Source: Photobacterium gaetbulicola Gung47 (GTDB lineage Bacteria > Pseudomonadota > Gammaproteobacteria > Enterobacterales > Vibrionaceae). Taken from it: a stretch of 64,000 bases of DNA. The DNA lies in the NCBI GenBank assembly GCA_000940995.1, contig CP005973.1:558001-622000 (forward strand), written 5' to 3'. The position numbers were made by a program, and so were the translations under genes. Positions 1-8,056 of the stretch are shown in pieces. The notes below the pieces were generated by a model, which saw nothing but the letters and a program-made list of their open reading frames with translations, was not told the DNA's origin and made no database searches. How positions within the stretch are numbered: the first letter of the stretch is position 1; every line of letters starts with the position of its first letter.

Positions 1-60
1 ATAGAAGAGCATTGATAGGTGAAATAATATTTTATAGAGCTCACTCGCAAAATGATATAG

Positions 61-186
61 TTGCCTATTGAGGGCACGAGAAAGAAATGTAGACTTTGCG
101 CAGGAAAAATATCCGCATCGATGGTTCTTTCCACGGATATCAACTCGACAAAACTAAGCCTAAATGAAAGGAGTTACCCTTTATGA
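61..186 (+). CDS. possible short ORF before the biosynthetic operon
   Basis: A TTG-initiated frame of 41 codons ends in a TGA that overlaps the ATG of the next gene (ATGA arrangement). It contains a C-x-x-C pair (CRLC, near residues 10-13), a pattern seen at the start of some zinc-containing methyltransferases of sugar pathways. There is no convincing ribosome binding site and it is too short for any such enzyme. It could be a remnant of an upstream gene, a translationally coupled leader, or chance. Weak call. Confidence 0.2.
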   Translation: MPIEGTRKKCRLCAGKISASMVLSTDINSTKLSLNERSYPL

Positions 187-1004
187 ACGATAAAAAGATA
201 GATGATGTAAATAATATAGGTGAAGTGCTAGAGGGTGGGCGAAGTGGCAAAATTGTTAAGATGAATAAGGATGTTCGTCGACCTGCTTCTGAGTGGACCG
301 AAACTGTTCATAAAGTATTAAGGCTTATTAGGGGCAATGGATTCAAAAAAGTTCCAGAGCCAAAGGCTCTTGATGGGTCTGGATTCGAAACGGTAAGTTT
401 TATTGAAGGTGAGGTTTCAAATTATCCACTGTCAGAAAACGCTAGGTCAGAAAATGCCTTGATAACCGCTGCTAAATTGTTACGCGAATTCCACGATGCT
501 TCTCGTAAGGTACTAAGTGCATTAGATGACGAGTGTTGCTGGATGTTGCCAGCTCGTAAGCCGATTGAGGTGCTCTGCCACGGAGATTACGCTCCTTATA
601 ATGTTGTGTTAAATGAAAATGAAGCGATTGGAATCATAGACTTCGATACCTTGCATCCAGGGCCTGTGATTTGGGATGTTTGTTATGCCATATATCGATG
701 GGCGCCAATTAAAAATCCAAACAACCCAGATAGCATTGGCGATATTAATGAGCAGATTACACGTGCAAAAATCTTCTGTGACGCATATGGTTTAGATTAT
801 GAGTCCAGGAAGATGATCCCTTCGATGATGGTAGACAGGTTAACTGCACTTGTTAACTTTATGTTGGATCAGGCAGGAGAAGGTGATGAAGATTTTGAAA
901 GTAATTTATCTGAAGGCCATCACATCGCTTATCTAAATGACATCGAATATATAAAACAGCATGAAGAGCAGATAATCAGCGGAATCGTCGGAGGTAGTTT
1001 ATGA
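183..1004 (+). CDS. APH/choline-kinase-like phosphotransferase
   Basis: A 273-residue kinase-like protein of the aminoglycoside phosphotransferase (APH) superfamily. The catalytic loop HGDYAPYNVVL lies near residues 134-144 (catalytic Asp, following Asn) and the metal-binding IIDFDT near 153-158. Such enzymes transfer phosphate from ATP to hydroxyls of small molecules: antibiotics, sugars or choline. The start is supported by an AAGGAG ribosome binding site just upstream. It is the first complete gene of a + strand operon, and its end overlaps the next start by 4 nt. In this setting it may phosphorylate a sugar intermediate, or protect the cell by modifying its own product; the sequence does not decide which. 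The fold call is firm, the substrate unknown. Confidence 0.85.
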   Translation: MNDKKIDDVNNIGEVLEGGRSGKIVKMNKDVRRPASEWTETVHKVLRLIRGNGFKKVPEPKALDGSGFETVSFIEGEVSNYPLSENARSENALITAAKLLREFHDASRKVLSALDDECCWMLPARKPIEVLCHGDYAPYNVVLNENEAIGIIDFDTLHPGPVIWDVCYAIYRWAPIKNPNNPDSIGDINEQITRAKIFCDAYGLDYESRKMIPSMMVDRLTALVNFMLDQAGEGDEDFESNLSEGHHIAYLNDIEYIKQHEEQIISGIVGGSL

Positions 1005-2194
1005 TTGACTATCGATTTTCAAGCAATGACTTCCCGTCCTGGCCAGTATGGGATAACAGCGAAGAGTCGGCGTTAGCTAACGCGCTACAATCTGGATTTT
1101 GGGCCGGCAGTAGGGCTGAGAATATCAAGCTATTTCCCGAACGATTCTCTAGCTATCAGAATGCTGACTATGGTATCGCACTTGCTAACGGCACAGTAAC
1201 TCTTGAATCAGCCCTAATTGCATTAGGTATTGGTGAAGGAGATGAAGTCATTGTTCCAGCAATCACTTTTGTTGCCACAGCATCAGCTGTTTTACGTGTT
1301 AACGCTGTTCCAGTAATTGTCGATGTCGACGAGGATACCTATTGTATTTGTCCGAAAAAAGTTGACGAGGCGATCACACCAAAAACCAAAGCGATTATTG
1401 CTGTACATGTCGCCGGAACTATGTGTGATATGGACAGTTTGTTGCAAATAAGCAGAACTAGGAAGTTAGCGCTTATTGAAGACTGTGCTCATGCTCATGG
1501 TAGTAGGTGGAAAGGGCGAGGTGCAGGCTCTCTAGGTGAGTTGGGGAGTTTTTCCTTTCAGCACTCTAAGCTCATGTCATCTGGAGAAGGAGGAGCACTG
1601 ATTTCTAATCATAAGGAGCTTCTAAATAAAGCTTGGGATTATGCGAATTGTGGTCGTGAGGGAGTCAAAGGAACCTATCACCATCCTATTGTCGGTACCA
1701 ATGCAAGGATAACTGAATGGCAAGCGGCCATACTAAACTCTCAATTAGAAAGGTACCCCGAGCAATTTGAAAAGCGCCTTCAGGCAGCTAGTTTTCTGGA
1801 TAAGCGATTAGCAGGTATTAAAGGTGTAAAACCCCAGAAAAATGCCGAGGGTTCTGAACAAAGAGCATATTATTGCTATATCTTTGAGCTTGACCTTGAT
1901 TTGTTGGGTGAAGAAGCTAGGCAGCATATGTTCGAAGTGTTGAGTCAAGCGAAGGTACCACTAAGTTTGGCATATCCTTCTCTCAATGACCTGGATGTAT
2001 TTAAGAATACGGCATTTGAACCAACCATCAGGCGCGAGATAGACGCCAGCAGGTTCGAGACGCCGATAGCTCAAAAGGTGTCTGCTCAAACCATTTGGTT
2101 ACACCACGCAGCACTATTAGCGGATGAAGAGGTTTTAGAAAAGCTGGTCTTGCTTATTGAAAAAGCAGTATCGACATTGAGAGGTAATTCGTGA
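1001..2194 (+). CDS. DegT/DnrJ/EryC1/StrS family aminotransferase
   Basis: A 397-residue, full-length PLP-dependent sugar or cyclitol aminotransferase of the DegT/StrS family. The PLP lysine lies in the SFQHSKLMSSGEGG segment (K near residue 190). Upstream are the family's NGTVTLESAL cofactor-phosphate region (near 63-72) and the EDCAHAHGS motif (near 161-169). These enzymes convert keto-sugars, or keto-inositols in aminoglycoside pathways, to amino-sugars using glutamate or glutamine. The start overlaps the preceding stop and the stop overlaps the following start (4 nt each), so translation is likely coupled. Together with the PIG-L deacetylase and GT4 enzyme it points to an amino-sugar or aminocyclitol product. 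Confidence 0.93.
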   Translation: MIDYRFSSNDFPSWPVWDNSEESALANALQSGFWAGSRAENIKLFPERFSSYQNADYGIALANGTVTLESALIALGIGEGDEVIVPAITFVATASAVLRVNAVPVIVDVDEDTYCICPKKVDEAITPKTKAIIAVHVAGTMCDMDSLLQISRTRKLALIEDCAHAHGSRWKGRGAGSLGELGSFSFQHSKLMSSGEGGALISNHKELLNKAWDYANCGREGVKGTYHHPIVGTNARITEWQAAILNSQLERYPEQFEKRLQAASFLDKRLAGIKGVKPQKNAEGSEQRAYYCYIFELDLDLLGEEARQHMFEVLSQAKVPLSLAYPSLNDLDVFKNTAFEPTIRREIDASRFETPIAQKVSAQTIWLHHAALLADEEVLEKLVLLIEKAVSTLRGNS

Positions 2195-2913
2195 CAAGCA
2201 AATTAGTTTTATCACCGCATTTCGATGATGCAGTATTCTCCACCTGGGATATCTTGGTACGAGAAAGAAAAAATATAACCAATGTTACCTTTTGTGGCGG
2301 AGTTCCTCCTGAAGAGTGCGTTATGACTCACTGGGATGGAATGTGCGGGTTTAATTCCGCACGGGAGGCTGCACAGAAAAGAGCTGTCGAAGACGCCAAC
2401 GCTTGTGAAATAGCTGGAGTTAATTGGAAACACTTAGACTTTCTTGATTTACCATACTCGAAAGAGAAAAGTATAGCTGATATAGAAGAAGTTCTTGAAA
2501 AGCTCGTTCCAGACTTTGACGTTGTTATCGCGCCAATCGGAATAGGTCAGCATCAAGATCACATTGTGATTAGAGATGCAATTATTTCCGTTTATAAAAA
2601 AAGCCGTTCATTCGAACTTGTCTTTTACGCAGACTGTCCGTATGCCAGTGTAAACGGCTGGGATAGCGATGACAGTAGTAAAGAGCTTGACTATCAATGG
2701 TCCTACGCATTATCACAAGTCGAAAAGCAAGGTGTCAGGTTGTTAGAGCCAACAAGAATTGAGTTCTCTGAAACTCAGGTTCTCGAAAAACTGGTTGCGG
2801 CTAAAACTTACGAATCCCAACTAAAAGGGCTGCTTGAGTACTACCCAGCGCTATTAGAAACTGACGGGTGTTTTAGTGTAGAAGTTACTTGGAAGTGCGA
2901 ATCAGTAGAGTAG
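2191..2913 (+). CDS. PIG-L family N-deacetylase
   Basis: A 240-residue protein of the PIG-L/LmbE family of zinc-dependent N-acetyl-sugar deacetylases. The metal and catalytic motif SPHFDDA is at residues 8-14, and the second metal motif HQDH near 121-124. Relatives remove acetyl from GlcNAc groups in GPI, mycothiol, bacillithiol and aminoglycoside (BtrD/NeoL type) pathways. GTG start, overlapping the aminotransferase stop. In many of those pathways the deacetylase acts after a GT4 enzyme has added GlcNAc, and a GT4 gene is present about 4 kb downstream. The family is clear; the substrate is inferred only from context. Confidence 0.9.
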   Translation: MTSKLVLSPHFDDAVFSTWDILVRERKNITNVTFCGGVPPEECVMTHWDGMCGFNSAREAAQKRAVEDANACEIAGVNWKHLDFLDLPYSKEKSIADIEEVLEKLVPDFDVVIAPIGIGQHQDHIVIRDAIISVYKKSRSFELVFYADCPYASVNGWDSDDSSKELDYQWSYALSQVEKQGVRLLEPTRIEFSETQVLEKLVAAKTYESQLKGLLEYYPALLETDGCFSVEVTWKCESVE

Positions 2914-2917
2914 TATC

Positions 2918-3730
2918 ATGGTCAAGCTTGCAAACACTGTAGTTTTCCCAGTATATGAATTAGATGGTATCACACTTGACTGTAACGTTATCTCTAATCT
3001 CGAAAAGATGTCCCGCAGTGCACATGGCAGACGTTGGGTTATCGCTCCCGTTGTTAATTCTAAAGTGGAAAATCAAGTAATTATTGATTCACTAAACGAG
3101 ATTGGCAAAGATAAATACCGCGATACATTCGCAGGTTTATGCATCAAGCTCAATAGTGGTAAGGGATTAGATGAAGAGTTGATCCAGCTTTTGATTAATC
3201 ACGAAAAAAGAAAGATGGTCGGCCTGATAGTCGATGATGAAACGTACGAAACCTTTGAAAGTAACTATTTAAACCGTGATTCAGTAGTCACATTCCTTAA
3301 AAGCGACAGAACGTTTCTCATACTAGATAACGTAGCGGGTATGTCTGATAAAGGGAATCTACTTAAAACTGCTCTTTATTTTAGTAATGTCATTGTTAGG
3401 GGGGTAACGCCATTGGAAGTTGGCACTGTGAGTTTAGGAGCGATACGAACGAGCTGTACCAAGATCTTATTGGAATATTCTGCCGAATATAACGACCTGT
3501 GCCAGTCTATAAGAAAATTTGGTGTGGAAAATTGCATTGTATCCAAATTGCATGATGAGAAGTTTGTATCTGGCTTTGACAATTCCTTGCTAGACAACTG
3601 GGCTGGTTTGCAATCTGAATCTGTTGTAGGAAATGTCAAAGCATTAAGAGCAGGAGGCATTTCGGAACAAGATATACACACACTGATATCTCTTAACGCG
3701 CATGAGTTTTTCTCATTATCGACTCCGTAA
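2918..3730 (+). CDS. unrecognised protein, perhaps amidohydrolase-like
   Basis: 270 residues, starting 4 nt after the PIG-L stop, with a weak ribosome binding site. I do not recognise the family with confidence. The C-terminal stretch (about 245-266: ALRAGGISEQDIHTLISLNA, then HEFF) resembles the last helix of amidohydrolase TIM barrels, where a metal enzyme ends in a G-x-x-x-x-I-x-x-x-N-A pattern. The N-terminal H-x-H metal motif expected for a working amidohydrolase is absent, so it may be a metal-free relative or unrelated. No signal peptide or membrane segment. Its place inside a tightly packed operon argues that it is a real pathway or accessory protein. Confidence 0.8.
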   Translation: MVKLANTVVFPVYELDGITLDCNVISNLEKMSRSAHGRRWVIAPVVNSKVENQVIIDSLNEIGKDKYRDTFAGLCIKLNSGKGLDEELIQLLINHEKRKMVGLIVDDETYETFESNYLNRDSVVTFLKSDRTFLILDNVAGMSDKGNLLKTALYFSNVIVRGVTPLEVGTVSLGAIRTSCTKILLEYSAEYNDLCQSIRKFGVENCIVSKLHDEKFVSGFDNSLLDNWAGLQSESVVGNVKALRAGGISEQDIHTLISLNAHEFFSLSTP

Positions 3731-3748
3731 GCTTTGTGAATAATAGCT

Positions 3749-4327
3749 ATGATACATATTCCTGGTGGTAAATCAGGCACCACCAAAAATGCGGCTGTAT
3801 TTCTCGATCGGGATGGGGTTATCAATGAAAATAGAGATAACTATGTCCTTGATGAAGGAGATATTACCATCATTGATGGTAGTGCTAAAGCAATAGAACG
3901 CATGATCGAATTTGGATATCAAATCATCATTGTGACCAATCAGCAGTGCGTTGGTAAAGGCATAATTAAAAGAGAAAAAGCGAAAGACATAAACCATGAA
4001 GTCATTCGTCGACTCGGCCTTTTGCAACCGATCACTGCTACATATTTTTGTCCACACCTGGCAACCGACTTGTGCGAGTGTAGGAAGCCGAACCCAGGGA
4101 TGATTCTGACTGCTGCGCAGCAATATGAAATAGATCTTTGCAAGTCCTTCTTTATTGGAGATGCCGATACTGATGTGAAAGCCGCTAGAAATGCTGGTGT
4201 TAAACCGATTCTTGTGTTGACGGGAAGAGGTAAACAGTCACTCTCATTAATTGACAGGACTCAAGCGGAGCAATTGATTATAGAGAACGATCTTGCCGCG
4301 GCTGCGAATTTCATATTAGAGCAGTGA
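3749..4327 (+). CDS. HAD-IIIA phosphatase, GmhB-like
   Basis: 192 residues of the histidinol-phosphate/heptose-bisphosphate phosphatase branch of the HAD superfamily. It has the nucleophile motif FLDRDGVIN (near residues 18-26), VTNQQ (motif II Thr, near 63-67), a zinc-binding loop with C-P-H and C-E-C-R near 95-113, and IGDADTDV (motif III/IV, near 136-143). GmhB removes the C7 phosphate of D-glycero-D-manno-heptose 1,7-bisphosphate. A GHMP kinase of HddA type lies two genes downstream, so both steps of a GDP- or ADP-heptose route are suggested. No isomerase (GmhA) or nucleotidyltransferase is in the window; they may lie left of its edge or elsewhere. Confidence 0.88.
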   Translation: MIHIPGGKSGTTKNAAVFLDRDGVINENRDNYVLDEGDITIIDGSAKAIERMIEFGYQIIIVTNQQCVGKGIIKREKAKDINHEVIRRLGLLQPITATYFCPHLATDLCECRKPNPGMILTAAQQYEIDLCKSFFIGDADTDVKAARNAGVKPILVLTGRGKQSLSLIDRTQAEQLIIENDLAAAANFILEQ

Positions 4328-4339
4328 GAATTTAATAAA

Positions 4340-4969
4340 GTGAAATGTAAACATGAGAGCTTTTTAAGACACGAAGTGTGTAAAAGAACCTGGTGTCTGA
4401 TACCCATTACAATCCTAAAAGAAGACGAGCAGTTTATTATTTTAAGGATTAGCTGTGGTACTGAATGGCTGGCACCTATAGATAACTCGGGCAGACACGT
4501 TCGACTTGGTGAAACGAAATGTTGGAGACTTGCTCCCAGAGTATGGCTGAATAAGGACCTTACTTATTTAATACCGAAAGATAAGTGGCTCGCCTATGGG
4601 ATCACTAGGCGTATTGAAGGAAAGAATGAGTTGGAGTTCTACATTAACTTCCAGCGGCCGTTGAAAAAGCAGAGTTGGGGTATAGATACCTTAGATCTTG
4701 AGCTGGATTTGGTCGCAGATGTTTCGAAGGAAAGCGCTGTCAATTGGCGCTGGAAAGACGTAACGAGATACGTAGAACTTTGTAATACAACCTTTTTTTC
4801 AAATAGAGATAGGATTAATGTAAATAGAGCATCCATTTTAGCTAAGGCAGAATTTGAGCAGGTAAGAAATGAACTGCTCAACTACGCTGAAATCAGTGCT
4901 CAATCACTCGACCTGTCTTTATTATCAAACACTACTGTTCTACCCGACGATGTAAGGAAGTTACTATGA
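4340..4969 (+). CDS. DUF402 (FomD-type) nucleotide hydrolase-like protein
   Basis: 209 residues with a GTG start. The central part matches what I know of DUF402: the EFYINFQRPLKK strand (near 95-106), then WGIDTLDLELDL (near 113-124), then WRWKD (near 136-140) and a C-terminal helix of the AKAEFEQ type. The acidic residues in these motifs bind divalent metal in this family. DUF402 members hydrolyse nucleoside di- or triphosphates, and FomD of fosfomycin biosynthesis cleaves a cytidylyl conjugate. Here it may release a pathway intermediate from a nucleotide, or discard side products. The stop overlaps the GHMP kinase start by 4 nt. The family call is fairly strong, the role is inference. Confidence 0.7.
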   Translation: MKCKHESFLRHEVCKRTWCLIPITILKEDEQFIILRISCGTEWLAPIDNSGRHVRLGETKCWRLAPRVWLNKDLTYLIPKDKWLAYGITRRIEGKNELEFYINFQRPLKKQSWGIDTLDLELDLVADVSKESAVNWRWKDVTRYVELCNTTFFSNRDRINVNRASILAKAEFEQVRNELLNYAEISAQSLDLSLLSNTTVLPDDVRKLL

Positions 4970-5988
4970 GTGAAAGCATGACAAAAGGCAAATCCATTGC
5001 AGTCGCGCGATCTCCATTGAGGATATCATTAGCGGGCGGCGGATCAGATGTAGTCAGCTATGCATCAAGGTTTGGCTCCGACGTAGTTGGGCTAGCAATT
5101 AATAAGTATGTCACGGTTACAATTCATCCAAATCAATTTGAAGGTTCAATCAAGGCCTACTGGGAGAAGGCGGAACACGCCGAAAACCTAGAAGCCCTAG
5201 AAAATTCGTTTGGTAAATTCGCACTGATGCGCAGCGGGCACTTCGGTAACACGCAAGTTATGGTGCAGGCAGATGCCCCAAGTGGTACGGGGTTAGGCGG
5301 ATCCGGCGCTTTTCTAGTATCTATGATACATGCCGGAAGAATAGCTAATAACCAAAGTGTAGATAAAGGTGAATTGGCTGAAGCTGCTAGCTCGGTGGAA
5401 ATCGATGATCTAAAGCGAATGGTGGGTAAGCAAGATCATTATATGGCATCGTTGGGCGGGCTTCAGCATTTGTCATTTAACACGAATCTCGAAGCAGATA
5501 CGTCTTCTCTAAACATGGGTAAGAATTGTATCGATTACTTCAATAACAGGCTTCTATTGTTCTATACGGGGCAAAGACGAAACGCTGGTGAAATTCTAAA
5601 AGACCAAGCAAGTAGTGTTAAAGTAAATAACTCATCGACAATTGAAAGAATCCACAAAATAAGAGAATTAGTTCCTGACATGCTTCACGCTATTAGATGC
5701 GATAACCCTTGTGATATCGGACCTATACTATTGGCGCATTGGAGAGAGAAAGTCGGGTTAGGAAAAAAAGTAGGCAATTCTTTTATCGCCAACTGTGAAG
5801 AGTTGGCGATGAAGAATGGCGCCGATGGTTTTAAACTTCTTGGTGCCGGTGGTGGAGGATTTATTTTAATAAGTTCAAAGCCTGGTTATCAAGAGCAACT
5901 AAGACGCGTATTTTCCGAAGCCGGTCTTTCGGAACTACCCTTTCAATATGGAAATAGTGGCACAATGGCTACTAGCTTACCTTTATAA
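4966..5988 (+). CDS. GHMP kinase, D-glycero-D-manno-heptose 7-phosphate kinase-like
   Basis: 340 residues. N-terminal SPLRISLAGGGSD (near 16-28) is the substrate-side motif of the HddA/FKP branch. The ATP loop SGTGLGGSG lies near 105-113 and the C-terminal GHMP motif LLGAGGGGF near 292-300. HddA uses ATP to phosphorylate C1 of D-glycero-D-manno-heptose 7-phosphate; related kinases act on fucose and other hexoses. A GmhB-like phosphatase two genes upstream fits a heptose route. ATG overlaps the previous stop, so translation is probably coupled. It could instead act on another sugar, since the family is broad. Confidence 0.85.
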   Translation: MSESMTKGKSIAVARSPLRISLAGGGSDVVSYASRFGSDVVGLAINKYVTVTIHPNQFEGSIKAYWEKAEHAENLEALENSFGKFALMRSGHFGNTQVMVQADAPSGTGLGGSGAFLVSMIHAGRIANNQSVDKGELAEAASSVEIDDLKRMVGKQDHYMASLGGLQHLSFNTNLEADTSSLNMGKNCIDYFNNRLLLFYTGQRRNAGEILKDQASSVKVNNSSTIERIHKIRELVPDMLHAIRCDNPCDIGPILLAHWREKVGLGKKVGNSFIANCEELAMKNGADGFKLLGAGGGGFILISSKPGYQEQLRRVFSEAGLSELPFQYGNSGTMATSLPL

Positions 5989-6003
5989 TTCATTTAGGAG
6001 TTA

Positions 6004-6645
6004 ATGTTGAAAACTAAATTGTATTTTACTCGTCACGGAGAAACTGAAGACAATGTAATTCATAGGTTATCTACCTCAGCTCCAGGTCCAAAATTAACAG
6101 AGTTAGGCCGGACACAAGCGAAAGAGCTTTCAGATAACCTTACCGTTTATGAACTGGATCAGATTTACTCAAGCCCTTTGGTAAGAGCGATCGAAACAGC
6201 CACTATTTTAAATGAACAAAGAGGGCTACCTGTTACCTCTGATGAGCGGCTAAGTGAACTTTCAGTCGGTCAGCTGGAAGGACGCAATGATCCACAAGTT
6301 TTCGAAGAGCTTGACACTGTCTGGCACAAATGGACTGTTGAGAAGGAACTGAGCGTATTAGCCGGGCCTGAAGGAGAAAGCGCCCGAGAAGTTATATCCA
6401 GAGGTGAGAAAGCTGTTCAAGAGATTGTAAATAAGCACCCTGGTAAATCAATTCTTGTCGTTGCACACAGCGGAATATTACAGTTGTTGGTGCCGCATAT
6501 GTGTAAGAATATTGAGAATGATTATGGTGCCAAAAACTGGTTGAGGAACTGCCAATTGGTCGAAACAGTCTATGAGTCAGGAGAGCTTACCTGCACAAAA
6601 TGGGCTGGAATTGAAATAACCGAGATGGCAGCAGCTCTAGTCTAA
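6004..6645 (+). CDS. histidine phosphatase family protein
   Basis: 213 residues of the phosphoglycerate-mutase-like histidine phosphatase clan. The phosphohistidine motif TRHGETEDN is near residues 8-16, the proton donor Glu lies in the ERLSELSVGQLEG segment (near 82-94), and the second catalytic His is in VVAHSGIL (near 154-161). ATG follows a GGAG site by a few bases. Such enzymes dephosphorylate sugar phosphates, nucleotides or alpha-ribazole phosphate. As the operon already has a GmhB-type phosphatase, this second one suggests that a different phosphate, perhaps one introduced by the APH-like kinase, has to be removed. It is the last gene before a 190-nt gap. Confidence 0.88.
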   Translation: MLKTKLYFTRHGETEDNVIHRLSTSAPGPKLTELGRTQAKELSDNLTVYELDQIYSSPLVRAIETATILNEQRGLPVTSDERLSELSVGQLEGRNDPQVFEELDTVWHKWTVEKELSVLAGPEGESAREVISRGEKAVQEIVNKHPGKSILVVAHSGILQLLVPHMCKNIENDYGAKNWLRNCQLVETVYESGELTCTKWAGIEITEMAAALV

Positions 6646-6833
6646 TTTGATCAAATGGGAAGGCTTGTTTTATCAGTGCCTTCCCTATTTCACAACTCTC
6701 TTATCCAGTAGTGGTATTTTAAACTGGCATAATGAATGCAGGGATATACACAAACCACCTGTTGTCTGGCCTCGTTTAATCGGCTTTGGGTTAACGAACT
6801 TGCTACAGATATATTTGGCGAACTCATAATATA

Positions 6834-7976
6834 ATGAATGTATTATTTCTAACTCCCCGATTTCCCCCGAGCCCCGGAGGTGCGGAAACCTATGCCCAGG
6901 ACTTAACTAGGTATCTACCGGCAGAGGGATGGAACCCTATAGTAGTCACATACGCTTATCCGATAGAATCTGGACTTATTGATCCAAATATTCATGAGTT
7001 GGGTATTGAACTGGACTCACTCGACAACATTAGGAAGGTGGCTTGGCGAGTCTTACAATTTGGTTTGTTGGACGATATCAGCCGTATTGTCGATTCTTAT
7101 CAAAGTATTGATCTTGTTCACGTCAATAGCATAGAAACAGCTATTGCAGGGCGAGTTATTGCTGACTCATTGGCTGTTCCATTAGTAGCTACCATCCATG
7201 AACATGCACCGCAAATACAGTCCTTTGGTAAAGGACGATGCAAGTTAGTCTTTGAAAGACTTGAAGTTGATCGTTTTATAGCCCCTAGCCGGTTCTACTA
7301 TGAGCGCGCATTAGAAAACTCGGTTCCCAAAGACCGCGTAGCCGCCATTTCTCATGGGATCTGTTCGGAAAGGCTGCGTCAGTATCGCGGTCCCTGTATG
7401 AGACAGAGATTTGGTCTTTCTAACGAGGAATACGTACTACTTTTTGTTGGTCGTATTTATGCTCCTAAAGGGTTGCATGTACTGCTCGATGCCATTAAAG
7501 GGCTCAATGTGGATCGGGACTGGAAGCTTGTCGTAGCAGGCCCTGATGGGCCTGATAACTACACCAACCGTGTTAAATCCGATTTAGCGAACCATCCGGT
7601 GTCAGAAAGAGTCTGCTTTACCGGAGAGCTATCTGGCACAGAGACCGCTGCTCTTATCGAATCTTCTGATTTAATGGTTATCCCCAGCTTAGCAGAAGGA
7701 TTCGGTCTAGTTGCAGTAGAAGCTATGCATTTAGGCACGCCCATCATTGCATCAGAGGTCGGTGGATTAAAGGAAATTCTTTCTGATGGAAAAACAGCAT
7801 TGTTGTTTCAACCCGAAGATGTTGATGAGTTGATTGTCAGTATTGAAAGGTTAATAAAAAGCGCTGATTTGGCAGAAGGTTTGGCCAGAAGTGCCAGGTT
7901 GGAAGCTGTCAATAAATATAGTTCTCAGCGGATGGCGAGAGAAACCGCTGAGCTTTATTCATCGCTTTTGGATTAA
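6834..7976 (+). CDS. GT4 family glycosyltransferase
   Basis: 380 residues with the GT-B fold of family GT4. The N terminus FLTPRFPPSPGGAE is the usual acceptor-side glycine loop. The donor-binding C-terminal half holds FVGRIYAPKGL (near 205-215) and the E-x7-E region SLAEGFGLVAVEAMHLGTP (near 285-303). It transfers a sugar from a nucleotide donor. It has no clear ribosome binding site and follows a 190-nt gap with no supported gene. In aminoglycoside and low-molecular-weight thiol pathways a GT4 enzyme adds GlcNAc before a PIG-L deacetylase acts; the same pairing occurs here, but the donor is not readable from sequence. Confidence 0.92.
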   Translation: MNVLFLTPRFPPSPGGAETYAQDLTRYLPAEGWNPIVVTYAYPIESGLIDPNIHELGIELDSLDNIRKVAWRVLQFGLLDDISRIVDSYQSIDLVHVNSIETAIAGRVIADSLAVPLVATIHEHAPQIQSFGKGRCKLVFERLEVDRFIAPSRFYYERALENSVPKDRVAAISHGICSERLRQYRGPCMRQRFGLSNEEYVLLFVGRIYAPKGLHVLLDAIKGLNVDRDWKLVVAGPDGPDNYTNRVKSDLANHPVSERVCFTGELSGTETAALIESSDLMVIPSLAEGFGLVAVEAMHLGTPIIASEVGGLKEILSDGKTALLFQPEDVDELIVSIERLIKSADLAEGLARSARLEAVNKYSSQRMARETAELYSSLLD

Positions 7977-8056
7977 TAATAACGCAAGTTTTTTGCATAT
8001 GTACCACTGCGTCATTTAGTCTCTATTTCACACGAAAAACTGAATGTAAATATAAT

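Noticed and set aside
6647..6829. 60-codon open frame between the histidine phosphatase and GT4 genes
   Set aside because: No ribosome site, no family pattern, and the stretch contains a hairpin (GGGAAGGC…GCCTTCCC near 6657-6686); more likely untranslated.
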